DNA of 64,000 bases from Schlegelella aquatica (GTDB taxonomy: Bacteria; Pseudomonadota; Gammaproteobacteria; Burkholderiales; Burkholderiaceae_C). Made by a program: the position numbers and the translations under genes. Under the pieces are notes generated by a model. It was given only the letters and a program-made list of their open reading frames with translations, had not been told where the DNA came from and did no database searches. The DNA lies in the NCBI RefSeq assembly GCF_026013905.1, contig NZ_CP110257.1:2502001-2566000 (forward strand), written 5' to 3'. This document shows, in pieces, positions 48,875 to 58,024 of this stretch; within the stretch, counting starts at the first letter, position 1; each line of letters begins with the position of its first letter.

Positions 48875-49581
48875 TTATTGCCTCCGCTCTTGGCCTTGTC
48901 CTTCTGTGCGGCAGCCTTCTGCGCGTCGCGTTCCGTCTGGTCCAGGTAGCGGTACGTGCGGGCCGTCGCCTCCATCACCAGGGAGCCGCTGCTCGCCGCG
49001 GCGGCGTTGTTGCCCTCCCGAGGCACCGTGATCGTCAGCCCGTGCAGCGTGACGATGCGCGAGAGGTTGGCGATGTCCGCGGCGAATGCACCCATGTCGT
49101 GGTAGCGCCCCGAGACCTTGATCGCGATGGGCAGTTCGGCGTAGTAGTCCTTGACCACCACCTGACCCGGACGGAACAGCTCGAACTGGAGCCCGCGGCC
49201 GATGCCTGCCTGGTTGATGTCGGACAGCAGCGCGTCCATCTCGGCCTTGCCGGGCAGCTGCTTCTCGAGCTGGGTCACGTACTCCTGCACCTGCTGGCGC
49301 TGCTTGCGCAGCTCTCCGAGGTTGATCGCCTGCGCCAGCTTGCTGCGGTACTCGTCCTTCAGCGCGGGCTCGCGCTGCCGTTCGGACTCCAGGTTGTCGG
49401 CTTCGGCAGACAGCACGAGGAACCAACCCAGCACGACGACGAAGATCGCCGTGGCAAGCCAGGCGGCGGCCCGGGGCAAGACCGGCCACTGGCCCGGTTC
49501 GTTCGGGTCCAGGCCACGGAACTGCGAGGCGATCTCGTCCGACAGTTCGCTCAGATTCACGTTGAGGGAGCCCTTAGCCAT
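48871..49581 (-). CDS. pilO: type IV pilus inner-membrane platform protein PilO
   Basis: A 236-residue bitopic protein with one membrane helix at about 38-58 (AAAWLATAIFVVVLGWFLVL), a coiled coil at about 62-112 and a ferredoxin-like C-terminal domain (LPIAIKVSGRYHDMGAFAADIANLSRIVTLHGLTI). It pairs with PilN to form the alignment complex. The last 20 residues are Lys/Ala-rich. It starts 12 bases after pilN ends and overlaps pilP by 4. Confidence 0.96.
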   Translation of the reverse strand: MAKGSLNVNLSELSDEIASQFRGLDPNEPGQWPVLPRAAAWLATAIFVVVLGWFLVLSAEADNLESERQREPALKDEYRSKLAQAINLGELRKQRQQVQEYVTQLEKQLPGKAEMDALLSDINQAGIGRGLQFELFRPGQVVVKDYYAELPIAIKVSGRYHDMGAFAADIANLSRIVTLHGLTITVPREGNNAAAASSGSLVMEATARTYRYLDQTERDAQKAAAQKDKAKSGGNK

Positions 49582-49593
49582 GCACCCACTCCA

Positions 49594-50217
49594 TCACGAT
49601 TGCCGCGCCGGCGCACCGGCCTCGCGCACCTTGCCGGCCGGGGCCTGGGGCTCCTGCTGGGGCCGCTTGACCGACACGCGCATCGAGAACTCGAAGAGGC
49701 GCTTCGTCTCTCGCGCCCCCGTCTGCACGTTGGCCGCCTTGATCTCGACCAGTTCGGGGCGCTCCAGCCACTCCGAGTGGTAGGCCGTGTTGCGCAGCAG
49801 CTCCGACACCCGCTCGTTCGTCTGCGCGACGCCCACCAGCATCACCGACCCCGCGTCCTGGCGGATCTCGCGCAGGTAGACGCCCTCCGGCGTCTGCTTG
49901 ACCAACTCGTTGAACAGGTGCACGGGGACGTTGCGGTCGGTCTGCAGGTCCTCGACCGCGCGCTGCCGGGCCTTCAACAGGTCGATCTCGGCGCGCAGGT
50001 TGGCGATGTCCTTGATCTCCTCGTCGAGCTTGCGGATCTCGGCACTCAAGTAGGCGTTGCGCTCCTGCTGGTTGGCGATCTGCTGCTGGAGGACGAGATA
50101 CCAGGCGCCGACAACGGCCAGCCCGCCGACGGCGGACAACCCAAGCGCCATGAAGAACGCCTGCTTGCGGCGGCGCCGCTTTTCTTCCCGGTGGGGAAGC
50201 AGGTTGATCAGGATCAT
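49594..50217 (-). CDS. pilN: type IV pilus inner-membrane platform protein PilN
   Basis: A 207-residue bitopic protein. MILINLLPHREEKRRRRKQ is the cytoplasmic peptide that docks in PilM, followed by one membrane helix at about 21-44, a coiled coil at about 45-80 and a periplasmic fold that pairs with PilO (GVYLREIRQDAGSVMLVGVAQTNERVSELLRN). The tail is Pro/Ala-rich. The start overlaps the pilM stop by 4 bases. Confidence 0.96.
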   Translation of the reverse strand: MILINLLPHREEKRRRRKQAFFMALGLSAVGGLAVVGAWYLVLQQQIANQQERNAYLSAEIRKLDEEIKDIANLRAEIDLLKARQRAVEDLQTDRNVPVHLFNELVKQTPEGVYLREIRQDAGSVMLVGVAQTNERVSELLRNTAYHSEWLERPELVEIKAANVQTGARETKRLFEFSMRVSVKRPQQEPQAPAGKVREAGAPARQS

Positions 50218-51293
50218 TGCAGGAATCTCCGCATCGCCAACCCGCAGGCGGTGAGGTACGAAGGCGCTTCGCGGCGCAGCTTGCTCTCGCGCACGCTCGA
50301 GCCGAGCTTCATGCCTTCGAAGGGATTGACGATCATCGAGGCGAAGCCCGTCAGCTCGGTCACGCGCTCCTTGAGCCCCGGCAGGGCAGCGCTGCCGCCC
50401 GCGAGCATCACGTAATGCACCTTGTGGTGCGGCGTGCTGGTGAAGAAGAACTGGAGCGCACGCCCGACCTCCTGTGCGAGGCTGTCGACGAAGGGAACGA
50501 GCAGGGACTGCTCGTAGTCCTCGGGCAGGTCGCCGGACAGCTTCTTCTGCTCGGCCTCCTCGAAGGAGAAGCCGTACTGCCGGGAGATGAGCTGGGTGAG
50601 CTGCGCGCCGCCGAAAGCCTGGTCACGGTCGTAGAGCAGTTCGTCGTCCCGCAACACCTTGAGGCTGGTCGTCTCGGCTCCGATCTCGAAGAGAGCGACC
50701 AGAGAATCCTTTCCACCGCTGGGAAGGTTGGCGACCAGACGTCCGACCGCCAGACGGGAGGCGTGGGATTCGATGTCCAGCACGACCGGCTTCAGGCCGG
50801 CCGCCTCGGCCAGCCCCTGGCGATCCTGGACCCGGTCCTTCCGGGAGGCCGCGATGAGGACCTCGACGTCGCCCGGGGAATTGGGACTCGGCCCGATGAC
50901 GCAGAAGTCCAGACTCACTTCGTCCAGGGAGAAGGGGATGTACTGGTTGGCCTCGGTCTCGACCTGGACCTCCAGCTCCTCTTCGCGCAGCCCGGCAGGC
51001 AGTATGATTTTCTTGGTGATGACGGCCGACTGCGGCATCGCCATCGCGACGTGCTTGGTGCGGGTGCCGCTCTTGACGACCACCCGACGCACGGCGTCGG
51101 CCACCTCGTCGAACTTCTCGATCTGCCCGTCGACGATCCAGCCCTTTTCGAACGGCTCGGATGCAAACCGCTCGACCACATACTCGCCAGCGGAGTTCTG
51201 ATTGAGCTCGACCAGCTTGGCGCTGGACGAGCTGATGTCGAGCCCGAGCAGCGGCGCGTGCTGTCGGCCGAACAAAGCATCAAGGAAGCCCAC
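50214..51293 (-). CDS. pilM: type IV pilus assembly ATPase-like protein PilM
   Basis: A 359-residue actin-like cytoplasmic protein that forms a ring under the inner membrane and holds PilN. The nucleotide-binding blocks LGLDISSSSAKLVEL, FEIGAETTSLKV and VMLAGGSAALPGLKERV are typical. I place the start at GTG 51293 (MGFLDALFG) because GGGGGA stands at a good distance and homologues begin there; a TTG six codons upstream (51311) would extend it with no ribosome site. Confidence 0.94.
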   Translation of the reverse strand: MGFLDALFGRQHAPLLGLDISSSSAKLVELNQNSAGEYVVERFASEPFEKGWIVDGQIEKFDEVADAVRRVVVKSGTRTKHVAMAMPQSAVITKKIILPAGLREEELEVQVETEANQYIPFSLDEVSLDFCVIGPSPNSPGDVEVLIAASRKDRVQDRQGLAEAAGLKPVVLDIESHASRLAVGRLVANLPSGGKDSLVALFEIGAETTSLKVLRDDELLYDRDQAFGGAQLTQLISRQYGFSFEEAEQKKLSGDLPEDYEQSLLVPFVDSLAQEVGRALQFFFTSTPHHKVHYVMLAGGSAALPGLKERVTELTGFASMIVNPFEGMKLGSSVRESKLRREAPSYLTACGLAMRRFLQ

Positions 51294-51344
51294 ACCGTCC
51301 CCCACGCGCAAAGAAGTGCGCCGGATTGTTAATAAGTTACTTCA

Positions 51345-51373
51345 ATGCTAGCAGTAAGCCCCTTGTGCAACAA
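51345..51373 (-). promoter_or_regulatory. pilM operon promoter candidate
   Basis: On the minus strand TTGTTG (51368-51373), a 17-base spacer, then TAGCAT (51345-51350) preceded by TGC, an extended -10. The region is the most AT-rich of the pilM/ponA gap. It lies about 52 bases from the GTG start of pilM. Confidence 0.5.
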
Positions 51374-51522
51374 AGATTTTTTCACGGTTTGGGCGTTTGT
51401 TTCGGCGGCTGTGACGCGCTTAAAACACGGCGATCAGGGGTGACCCTGACGGCTCGGCGCAATTCGAAACAGGACGTTTCAAACCCGGCCGGCGGGCGCC
51501 CGGACGGGGGAATCGGGCTTCC

Positions 51523-51528
51523 TATAAT
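51523..51528 (+). promoter_or_regulatory. -10 element of ponA
   Basis: Perfect TATAAT 23 bases before the ponA start codon. The -35 region (GC-rich) is not recognisable, so an activator may be needed. Confidence 0.5.
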
Positions 51529-51551
51529 CCACTCCTATTCCTGGGAATCTC

Positions 51552-53909
51552 ATGTCTGAATCCGAGCGTCCCGCGCGAGCGCGCTCCGCGGGCTCCGCGT
51601 CCTCTTGGACGCGTGCTGCAGGCCGGGCGGTGGGCTGGCTCTTCGGCTTGGCCCTGGCCGGGGCGTTGTCCGCCTTCATGCTCGTCGCCATCGCGCTGGC
51701 GGTGGCGTATCCCAACTTGCCTGAGCTCGACGGCTTGATGGACTACCGTCCGAAGCAGCCGATGCGGGTGTATGCCGCCGACGGTGAGCTGATCGGCGAG
51801 TTCGGCGAGGAGCGGCGGCGGTTCGTGCCGATCGAACAGATCCCCAAGGTGATGCAGCAGGCGGTGCTTGCCATCGAGGACGCGCGCTTCTACGAGCACC
51901 GCGGCGTGGACTACGTGGGGATCATCCGCGCCGGCTTGGCCAACGTGGGCGAGGCCCGCAGCCAGGGCGCCTCGACGATCACGATGCAGGTCGCTCGCAA
52001 CTTCTACCTGTCGAGCGAGAAGACCTTCACGCGCAAGATCTACGAGATCTTGCTCGCGCTCAAGATCGAGAGCTTGCTGTCCAAGGATCAGATCCTCGAG
52101 CTGTACATGAATCAGATCTACCTCGGCCAGCGGGCTTACGGCTTTGCCGCGGCGAGCGAGATCTACTTCGGCAAGCCCCTAAAGGAGATCTCCATTGCCG
52201 AGGCCGCCATGCTGGCGGGGCTCCCCAAAGCGCCTTCGGCCTACAACCCGATCGTCAACCCCAAGCGGGCGCAGATCCGCCAGCAGTACATCCTCGACCG
52301 GATGTTGGACAACGGGTTCATCACGCCGCAACAGCACGCGCAGGCGAAAGCCCAGGTGCTGCACTACCGGCGCAACACGCCCGTGCCGGTGCACGCCGAG
52401 TACATCGCCGAGACGGCGCGCCAGCTGGTCTACAACCAGTACGGCGAGGACGCCTATACCCGGGGCTTGAACGTCTACACCACCGTCCAGTCCGACGAGC
52501 AGATGGTCGCGTACCGTGCGTTGCGCAAGGGCATCATGGACTACGAGCGGCGGCAGTTCTACCGCGGACCGGAGGCCTATATCGACCTGCCTAAGGACCC
52601 GGACGAGATCGACGCCCGCGTGGCCGAAGCCTTGGTGGACCACCCGGACAACGACGAGGTGCGGGCCGCGGTCGCGCTCGAAGTGAGCCCGAAGAAGGTC
52701 GTCGCCATGCTGCAAGACGGGCAGACGGTGACGATCACCGGCACCGGGCTGAAGCCGGCGCAGTCCGGCCTGAGCGAAAAGGCCAACCCGAAGGTGCAGA
52801 TCCGCCGCGGCGCAGTGATCCGCGTCATCCGCATCGACAAGGACACTTGGGCCATCACTCAGCTGCCCGAGGTCGAGGGGGCCTTCGTTGCGCTCGACCC
52901 GCGCACGGGCGCCATCCGGGCCATGGTGGGGGGCTTCGACTACGCGAAGAACAAGTTCAACCACGTGACGCAGGCGTGGCGGCAGCCGGGCTCCAGCTTC
53001 AAGCCCTTCATCTACTCGGCTTCGCTGGAGAAGGGCTTCACCCCGGCCACCGTCATCAATGACGCACCCCTCTTCTTCGGTGCCGACACCACCGGCAGCC
53101 AGCCCTGGGAACCGAAGAACTACGACGGCACCTTCGACGGGCCGATGTCGCTGCGCCGGGCGCTGGCCAAGTCGAAGAACATGGTGTCGATCCGCCTGCT
53201 GCAGGCCATCGGGCCCAATTACGCGCAGGAGTGGATCACGCGCTTCGGCTTCGAGGCCGACAAGCACCCCGCCTATCTGACCATGGCGCTCGGGGCGGGC
53301 TCCGTGACGCCGCTGCAGATGGCCTCGGCCTATGCGGTGTTCGCGAACGGGGGCTACCGCGTGGCGCCTTATCTCATCACCCGCATCACCGATGCGCGCG
53401 GCCAGGTGCTCACGCAGCGCGAGGCTCGCATGCCGGACGAGTCGATGCGCGCCATCGACGCGCGCAACGCCTTCGTGATGAGCAGCCTCTTGCAGGAGAT
53501 CACCCGCTCAGGCACCGCGGCGAAGGCCCAGGCCACGTTGAAGCGGCCCGACCTCTACGGCAAGACGGGCACGACCAACGACTCGATGGATGCGTGGTTC
53601 GCAGGCTATCAGCCCAATGTGGTGGGCGTGGTGTGGATCGGCTACGACACCCCGCGCAAGCTGGGCGACCGCGAGACGGGTGGCGGCCTGGCCCTGCCGG
53701 TGTGGATCGACTACATGCAGCAGGCGCTCAAGGGCGTGCCGGTCCAGGAGTACACCCCGCCCGAGGGCGTCGTGAACCTGGGCGGCGAGTGGTTCTACGA
53801 GGAGTTCACCCGCGGCGCGGGCGTCGCGAGCCTGGGGTTGGAGGACAAGGTGCCGGCCACTCCCAGCGAAGACGAGCGCCGCAGCATCCTCGATCTGTTC
53901 AAGAACTGA
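51552..53909 (+). CDS. mrcA: penicillin-binding protein 1A
   Basis: A 785-residue bifunctional peptidoglycan synthase (also called ponA). A membrane anchor at about 32-54 is followed by the glycosyltransferase domain with catalytic Glu in AIEDARFYEHRGVD and QGASTITMQVARNF, an OB-like insert (about 300-440), and the transpeptidase domain with the active serine in PGSSFKPF, SKN, and GKTGTTND. The Ser/Arg-rich N-terminus is cytoplasmic. It is divergent from pilM, as widely seen in Proteobacteria. Weak ribosome site, strong -10. Confidence 0.97.
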   Translation: MSESERPARARSAGSASSWTRAAGRAVGWLFGLALAGALSAFMLVAIALAVAYPNLPELDGLMDYRPKQPMRVYAADGELIGEFGEERRRFVPIEQIPKVMQQAVLAIEDARFYEHRGVDYVGIIRAGLANVGEARSQGASTITMQVARNFYLSSEKTFTRKIYEILLALKIESLLSKDQILELYMNQIYLGQRAYGFAAASEIYFGKPLKEISIAEAAMLAGLPKAPSAYNPIVNPKRAQIRQQYILDRMLDNGFITPQQHAQAKAQVLHYRRNTPVPVHAEYIAETARQLVYNQYGEDAYTRGLNVYTTVQSDEQMVAYRALRKGIMDYERRQFYRGPEAYIDLPKDPDEIDARVAEALVDHPDNDEVRAAVALEVSPKKVVAMLQDGQTVTITGTGLKPAQSGLSEKANPKVQIRRGAVIRVIRIDKDTWAITQLPEVEGAFVALDPRTGAIRAMVGGFDYAKNKFNHVTQAWRQPGSSFKPFIYSASLEKGFTPATVINDAPLFFGADTTGSQPWEPKNYDGTFDGPMSLRRALAKSKNMVSIRLLQAIGPNYAQEWITRFGFEADKHPAYLTMALGAGSVTPLQMASAYAVFANGGYRVAPYLITRITDARGQVLTQREARMPDESMRAIDARNAFVMSSLLQEITRSGTAAKAQATLKRPDLYGKTGTTNDSMDAWFAGYQPNVVGVVWIGYDTPRKLGDRETGGGLALPVWIDYMQQALKGVPVQEYTPPEGVVNLGGEWFYEEFTRGAGVASLGLEDKVPATPSEDERRSILDLFKN

Positions 53910-53994
53910 CCGCGGCCGGGCGCCGCGCTGGCCGGGGCGCGAAGGCCCGGGCTGCGAAGGCAGGCAGGCGCGGGCGGCCTGGCTTGGCCCGCTC

Positions 53995-54351
53995 TCAGGC
54001 CGGCGCGCCGAACGCCACGCGCCGGCCCGCGTGCTCGCTCGCGCAGCGCGAGAGCACGTCGAAGAAGTCCTCGCCGGTGCGCGTGTCGCGCCAGCGCCCG
54101 TCGACGTACTTGTAGTGGTAGCCCCCGGAGCGCGCCGCCAGCCAGATCTCGTGCAGCGGCGGCTGGGTGTTGATCACGATCTTGCTGCGGTCCGGAAACG
54201 TCAGCTCCAGCAGCCCCCCGGTGCGGCTGGTGTCGATGTCCAGACCGTCTTGCTGCAGCAGCTCGTCGGCGCGTGCCTCGACGGCGGCCAGCACGGCCAT
54301 CGCCTTGGCGTGGTACTCGCTGTCGCTCAAGGGAGTGGGGGTCAGTGTCAT
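53995..54351 (-). CDS. cyaY: iron-sulfur assembly protein CyaY (frataxin)
   Basis: A 118-residue bacterial frataxin that binds iron and modulates IscS during iron-sulfur assembly. DSEYHAKAMAVLAAVEARAD forms the acidic first helix and the strands LLELTFPDRSKIVINTQPPLHEIWLAARSGGYHYKY follow. Length normal. It is divergent from lptM, with only 25 bases between the start codons, and convergent with ponA. The 85-base gap to ponA holds GC-rich repeats but no clear terminator. Confidence 0.95.
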   Translation of the reverse strand: MTLTPTPLSDSEYHAKAMAVLAAVEARADELLQQDGLDIDTSRTGGLLELTFPDRSKIVINTQPPLHEIWLAARSGGYHYKYVDGRWRDTRTGEDFFDVLSRCASEHAGRRVAFGAPA

Positions 54352-54376
54352 GGGTGGCACAACCTACAATCGCGGG

Positions 54377-54562
54377 ATGCTGTCTCGCGCGTCGACGATT
54401 CTAGTCCTGGCTGCCACGACCCTTCTGGCCGTGGGCCTGGGCGGTTGCGGTCAGAAGGGCCCCTTGTACCTGCCATCGCCCGGGACTGCTGCTGCCTCCA
54501 CCTCCTCGCCGCCTGCGCAGGCGGCGTCGGCCCCTGCCCCCGCACCCGCTGCCTCCCGATGA
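54377..54562 (+). CDS. lptM: LPS translocon maturation lipoprotein LptM
   Basis: A 61-residue lipoprotein (formerly YifL) that helps mature the LptDE translocon in the outer membrane. Signal peptide with lipobox GLGGC (C24) followed directly by the family hallmark GQKGPLYLP, then a Pro/Ala/Ser-rich tail. It overlaps the start of lysA by 4 bases, the usual lptM-lysA pair. Confidence 0.93.
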   Translation: MLSRASTILVLAATTLLAVGLGGCGQKGPLYLPSPGTAAASTSSPPAQAASAPAPAPAASR

Positions 54563-55833
54563 CCTTGCCCGGATCGCCTTTCGTCGCCTACCGCGACGCA
54601 GCCTTGCACCTCGACGGGGTGCCCCTGGACGCGCTCGCCGACCGCTTCGGCACGCCGCTGTACGTGTACTCGCAGGCGGCCATGCTCGCGGCGCTTGCGC
54701 CCTATCAGCGTGCGCTGGCGGGCCGCAAGCACCTCGTGTGCTACGCCATGAAGGCGAATTCGAACCTCGCGGTGCTGCAGACCTTCGCGCAGGCCGGCTG
54801 CGGGTTCGACATCGTCTCGGGCGGCGAGCTCGAGCGCGTGCTGGCCGCCGGGGGCGATGCCGGGAAGGTGGTGTTCTCCGGAGTCGGCAAGACGCGCGGG
54901 GAAATGCGCCGGGCACTTGCGGCGGGCGTGCGCTGCTTCAACGTGGAGAGCGAAGCCGAATTGGAGGTGCTGTCGGAGGTGGCCGTCTCGCTCGGGCGCC
55001 GCGCGCCGGTGAGTCTGCGCGTGAATCCGGACGTGGACGCCAAGACCCACCCCTACATTTCCACCGGCCTCAAGGGCAACAAGTTCGGCATCGCGCACGA
55101 CCGTGCGGTGGCGGCCTACCGTCGGGCCGCCGCGCTGCCGGGGCTGGAAGTGGTGGGCATCGACTGCCACATCGGCTCGCAGATCACGCAGACCTCGCCC
55201 TATCTGGACGCGCTGGAACGCGTGCTCGACCTGGTCGAGGAGGTCGAAGCCGCGGGTGTGCCGATTCACCATCTCGACCTCGGCGGCGGGCTGGGAATCC
55301 GCTACACCGATGAGGAGCCTCCGGGCGCGGACGCGATGATCGCCCAGTTGCTCGCCAGGATCGAGGCGCGCGGGCACGGTCACCGGGAGGTGATCTTCGA
55401 GCCGGGACGCTCCTTGGTGGGCAATGCCGGTGTGCTGGTGACCGAGGTGCTCTACCTCAAGCCGGGCGCGCAACGCAACTTCTGCATCGTGGACGCCGCG
55501 ATGAACGACCTCATGCGACCGGCGATGTACGAGGCCTACATGGCAACCGCCGCATGCCGCCTGAGAGACGAAGCGCCCGTCCGCTACGACGTGGTGGGCC
55601 CGGTGTGCGAGTCGGGCGACTGGCTGGCCCGGGACCGCGACCTGGCAGTGCGTCAGGGGGACCGGCTCGCGATCCTGTCGGCCGGCGCCTACGGCATGAG
55701 CATGGCGAGCAACTACAACACGCGCGGCCGCCCCGCCGAGGTGATGATCGCCGACGGCCAAGCGCACCTGATCCGAGAGCGGGAAACGCCGGCCGAGCTC
55801 TTCCGCGGCGAACGTTTGCTGCCCACGCCATAG
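54559..55833 (+). CDS. lysA: diaminopimelate decarboxylase
   Basis: A 424-residue PLP enzyme making lysine from meso-diaminopimelate. The PLP lysine is in CYAMKANSN; HIGSQI, GGGLGIRY and EPGRSLVGNAG bind the phosphate, and CESGDW supplies the catalytic cysteine from the partner subunit. GAYGMSMASNYN near the end is typical. Start coupled to the lptM stop (ATGA). dapF, for the preceding step, is encoded further along on the other strand. Confidence 0.97.
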   Translation: MTLPGSPFVAYRDAALHLDGVPLDALADRFGTPLYVYSQAAMLAALAPYQRALAGRKHLVCYAMKANSNLAVLQTFAQAGCGFDIVSGGELERVLAAGGDAGKVVFSGVGKTRGEMRRALAAGVRCFNVESEAELEVLSEVAVSLGRRAPVSLRVNPDVDAKTHPYISTGLKGNKFGIAHDRAVAAYRRAAALPGLEVVGIDCHIGSQITQTSPYLDALERVLDLVEEVEAAGVPIHHLDLGGGLGIRYTDEEPPGADAMIAQLLARIEARGHGHREVIFEPGRSLVGNAGVLVTEVLYLKPGAQRNFCIVDAAMNDLMRPAMYEAYMATAACRLRDEAPVRYDVVGPVCESGDWLARDRDLAVRQGDRLAILSAGAYGMSMASNYNTRGRPAEVMIADGQAHLIRERETPAELFRGERLLPTP

Positions 55834-55890
55834 CGCCGCCCCGGGCGGGCGCCGCAGGGCCCGCCTCCCTCAGCGACCGGCGCGCCGACG

Positions 55891-57072
55891 TCAGCGCTTC
55901 AAGACGACCAGCCCCTTGAGGTACTCGCCTTCGGGGAAGTCGAGCGTCATGGGGTGGTCGCAGGCGGCGCCGAGCCGGGCATGGATGAAGCCGTCGACGC
56001 CCGCGTCGATGCCTGCGCCGGCCACGATCTTGTGGAACAGCTCGGTGCCGATGCCGCCGGAGCACGAGAAGGTGAACAAGAGGCCGCCGGGCTCGAGCAG
56101 CTTCAGGGCCAGGCGGTTGATGTCCTTGTAGGCCCGGGCGGCGCGCTCGGCGTGCGCGGCCGTCGGCGCGAACTTGGGCGGGTCCAGCACGATGGCGTCG
56201 AAGCGGCGGCCCTCTTTCAGAAGGCGCCGCAGGCTCTCGTTCACGTCGGCATCGAGCGCCTCGTGACGGGCGGCCTCGAAGCCGTTGAGCTCGACGTGCG
56301 CCTGGGCGCGGGCGAGCGCCGGAGCCGAGGAGTCGATGCTCGTGACCTGCCGGGCGCCACCCGCCAAGGCGGCGACGCTGAAGCCCCCCGTGTAGCAATA
56401 GCAGTTGAGCACTCTCTCAAGGCCGAAATGCCGCACCGTCTCGGCGAAGAACTTGCGGTTGTCGCGCTGGTCGAGATAGAAGCCCGTCTTGTGACCTTCG
56501 GCCACGTCCAGCGTCAGACGCCATTCGTGCTCGCGGATCGTCACCGTCGTCTCGCCGCCTCCGCGCAGCCAACCGGTCGCCGCAGGCAAGCCTTCGAGGG
56601 CGCGCACCCCCGAGTCCGACCGCTCGTACAGTCCCCGGGCCGCGGTCAACGTCATCAGCAGGTCGGCGATCACCGGCTTCCAGCGGTCCGTCCCGGCGGA
56701 CAGGAACTGCGCGCTCAGGACGTCGCCATAGCGATCCACGATGAGCCCGGGCAGGCCGTCGGCCTCGCCGTGGACCAGGCGCACGCCATCGCTGGCGATC
56801 GGCATGCGCGCCCGCGCCGCGAGGGCCGCGCGCAAGCGCCGCTCGAAGAACGCGGCGTCGATGCGCTCGGCCTCCTCGAAGCTCCAGGCCCGAACACGGA
56901 TCATCGAGGTGGGGCTGTACGCGGCCCAGGCCAGGAACCGCCCGTCGTGCGCGACGACGCGCACAGTCTCGCCGGGGTCGGCCTTGCCCTTGTCGATGCT
57001 GCCCTGGAACACCCAGGGATGCCGGCGCAGGAGCGAGCGCTCCTTGCCTTCGCGCAATGTGATGACTTTCAT
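55891..57072 (-). CDS. rlmI: 23S rRNA (cytosine-5-)-methyltransferase, RlmI type
   Basis: A 393-residue SAM-dependent methyltransferase. An N-terminal PUA domain (residues 1-70, HPWVFQGSIDKG) precedes the central RlmI-like domain and a Rossmann methyltransferase: VLNCYCYTGGFSVAALAGGA, TSIDSSAPALARAQ, FDAIVLDPPKFA. By family it methylates C1962 of 23S rRNA. It follows xerC by 15 bases and is convergent with lysA. Confidence 0.92.
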   Translation of the reverse strand: MKVITLREGKERSLLRRHPWVFQGSIDKGKADPGETVRVVAHDGRFLAWAAYSPTSMIRVRAWSFEEAERIDAAFFERRLRAALAARARMPIASDGVRLVHGEADGLPGLIVDRYGDVLSAQFLSAGTDRWKPVIADLLMTLTAARGLYERSDSGVRALEGLPAATGWLRGGGETTVTIREHEWRLTLDVAEGHKTGFYLDQRDNRKFFAETVRHFGLERVLNCYCYTGGFSVAALAGGARQVTSIDSSAPALARAQAHVELNGFEAARHEALDADVNESLRRLLKEGRRFDAIVLDPPKFAPTAAHAERAARAYKDINRLALKLLEPGGLLFTFSCSGGIGTELFHKIVAGAGIDAGVDGFIHARLGAACDHPMTLDFPEGEYLKGLVVLKR

Positions 57073-57087
57073 GAGAGGAACGTCGGT

Positions 57088-58008
57088 TCAGCGGGCCTTC
57101 TTCGCGCGGGGATGGGCGGCGTCGTAGACCTTGGCGAGATGCTGGAAGTCCAGCTTCGTGTAGACCTGTGTGGTGGCGATGCTGGCGTGCCCGAGCAGTT
57201 CTTGCACAGCCCGCAAGTCGCCGCTGGACTGCAGCAGGTGCGAGGCGAACGAGTGGCGCAGCATGTGCGGATGCACGTGGGTCGGCAAGCCGGCCTCGAT
57301 GGCGCGGCGCTTCAGGCGCGCCCTCACCTGCTGGGGCGTGAGCCGCGTGCCGAGCCGGCCCAGAAACAGTGCGCGAGGGTCATCGCGCACGAAGCGGGGC
57401 CGCTCGGCGAGCCACGCTTGCAGGGCGCGCACGGCGGCACGGCCGATCGGCACGCTGCGGCGCTTGCTGCCCTTGCCCCACACGTGCGCCTCGGCGGCCT
57501 GCAGGTCGATCCAACCGCGGGCCTGCTCGCCGGGCGTCGCGTCCAGCGCCACCAGTTCGCCGATGCGCAGTCCGCAGCCGTACAGCAGTTCGACGATGCA
57601 GGCATCGCGCACTTCGAGCGCCGGGTCGTGGACCTCGGGGGCGCGATGGTCGGCCAAGCGCATGGACTGATCGACGGACAAGGCCTTGGGCAGCGGCTTG
57701 GGTGCCTTCGGTGCCCTCACGCCTTCCACCGGGTTCTGCGACACCCAGCCCTCGCGCCCCATCCACCGGTACAGCCCGCGCCAACTGCTCAGCACCCGTG
57801 CGATCGTGCGGCCCGAGCGGCCCTGGCCGTGCAAGGTGGCAGACCACCGGCGCACGTGGTGGATCTGCACCGCGTCGAGCGGCACTGCGTCGCGCCGGGC
57901 CAGCTCGTCCAGCGTGCTCAGATCGCGCGCGTAGGTCTGGAGGGTCAGCGCCGCCATGCGGCGCTGCACCCGCAGGTGCTCCAGGTAGGCCTCGATGCGC
58001 GCGTCCAC
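57088..58008 (-). CDS. xerC: tyrosine recombinase XerC
   Basis: A 306-residue site-specific recombinase that, with XerD, resolves chromosome dimers at dif. The SAM-like N-terminal domain (about 1-85) is followed by the catalytic domain with Arg in LYGCGLRIGELVAL, Lys in GKGSKRRSVPIG, HPHMLRHSFASHLL (H-x2-R), the second His in LGHASIATTQ and nucleophile Tyr in VYTKLD. Start GTG 58008 lacks a Shine-Dalgarno and is set by the reading frame; the gene lies 16 bases after DUF484, the usual dapF-DUF484-xerC order. Confidence 0.95.
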   Translation of the reverse strand: MDARIEAYLEHLRVQRRMAALTLQTYARDLSTLDELARRDAVPLDAVQIHHVRRWSATLHGQGRSGRTIARVLSSWRGLYRWMGREGWVSQNPVEGVRAPKAPKPLPKALSVDQSMRLADHRAPEVHDPALEVRDACIVELLYGCGLRIGELVALDATPGEQARGWIDLQAAEAHVWGKGSKRRSVPIGRAAVRALQAWLAERPRFVRDDPRALFLGRLGTRLTPQQVRARLKRRAIEAGLPTHVHPHMLRHSFASHLLQSSGDLRAVQELLGHASIATTQVYTKLDFQHLAKVYDAAHPRAKKAR

Positions 58009-58024
58009 AGGAGGAAGCGGCCGC

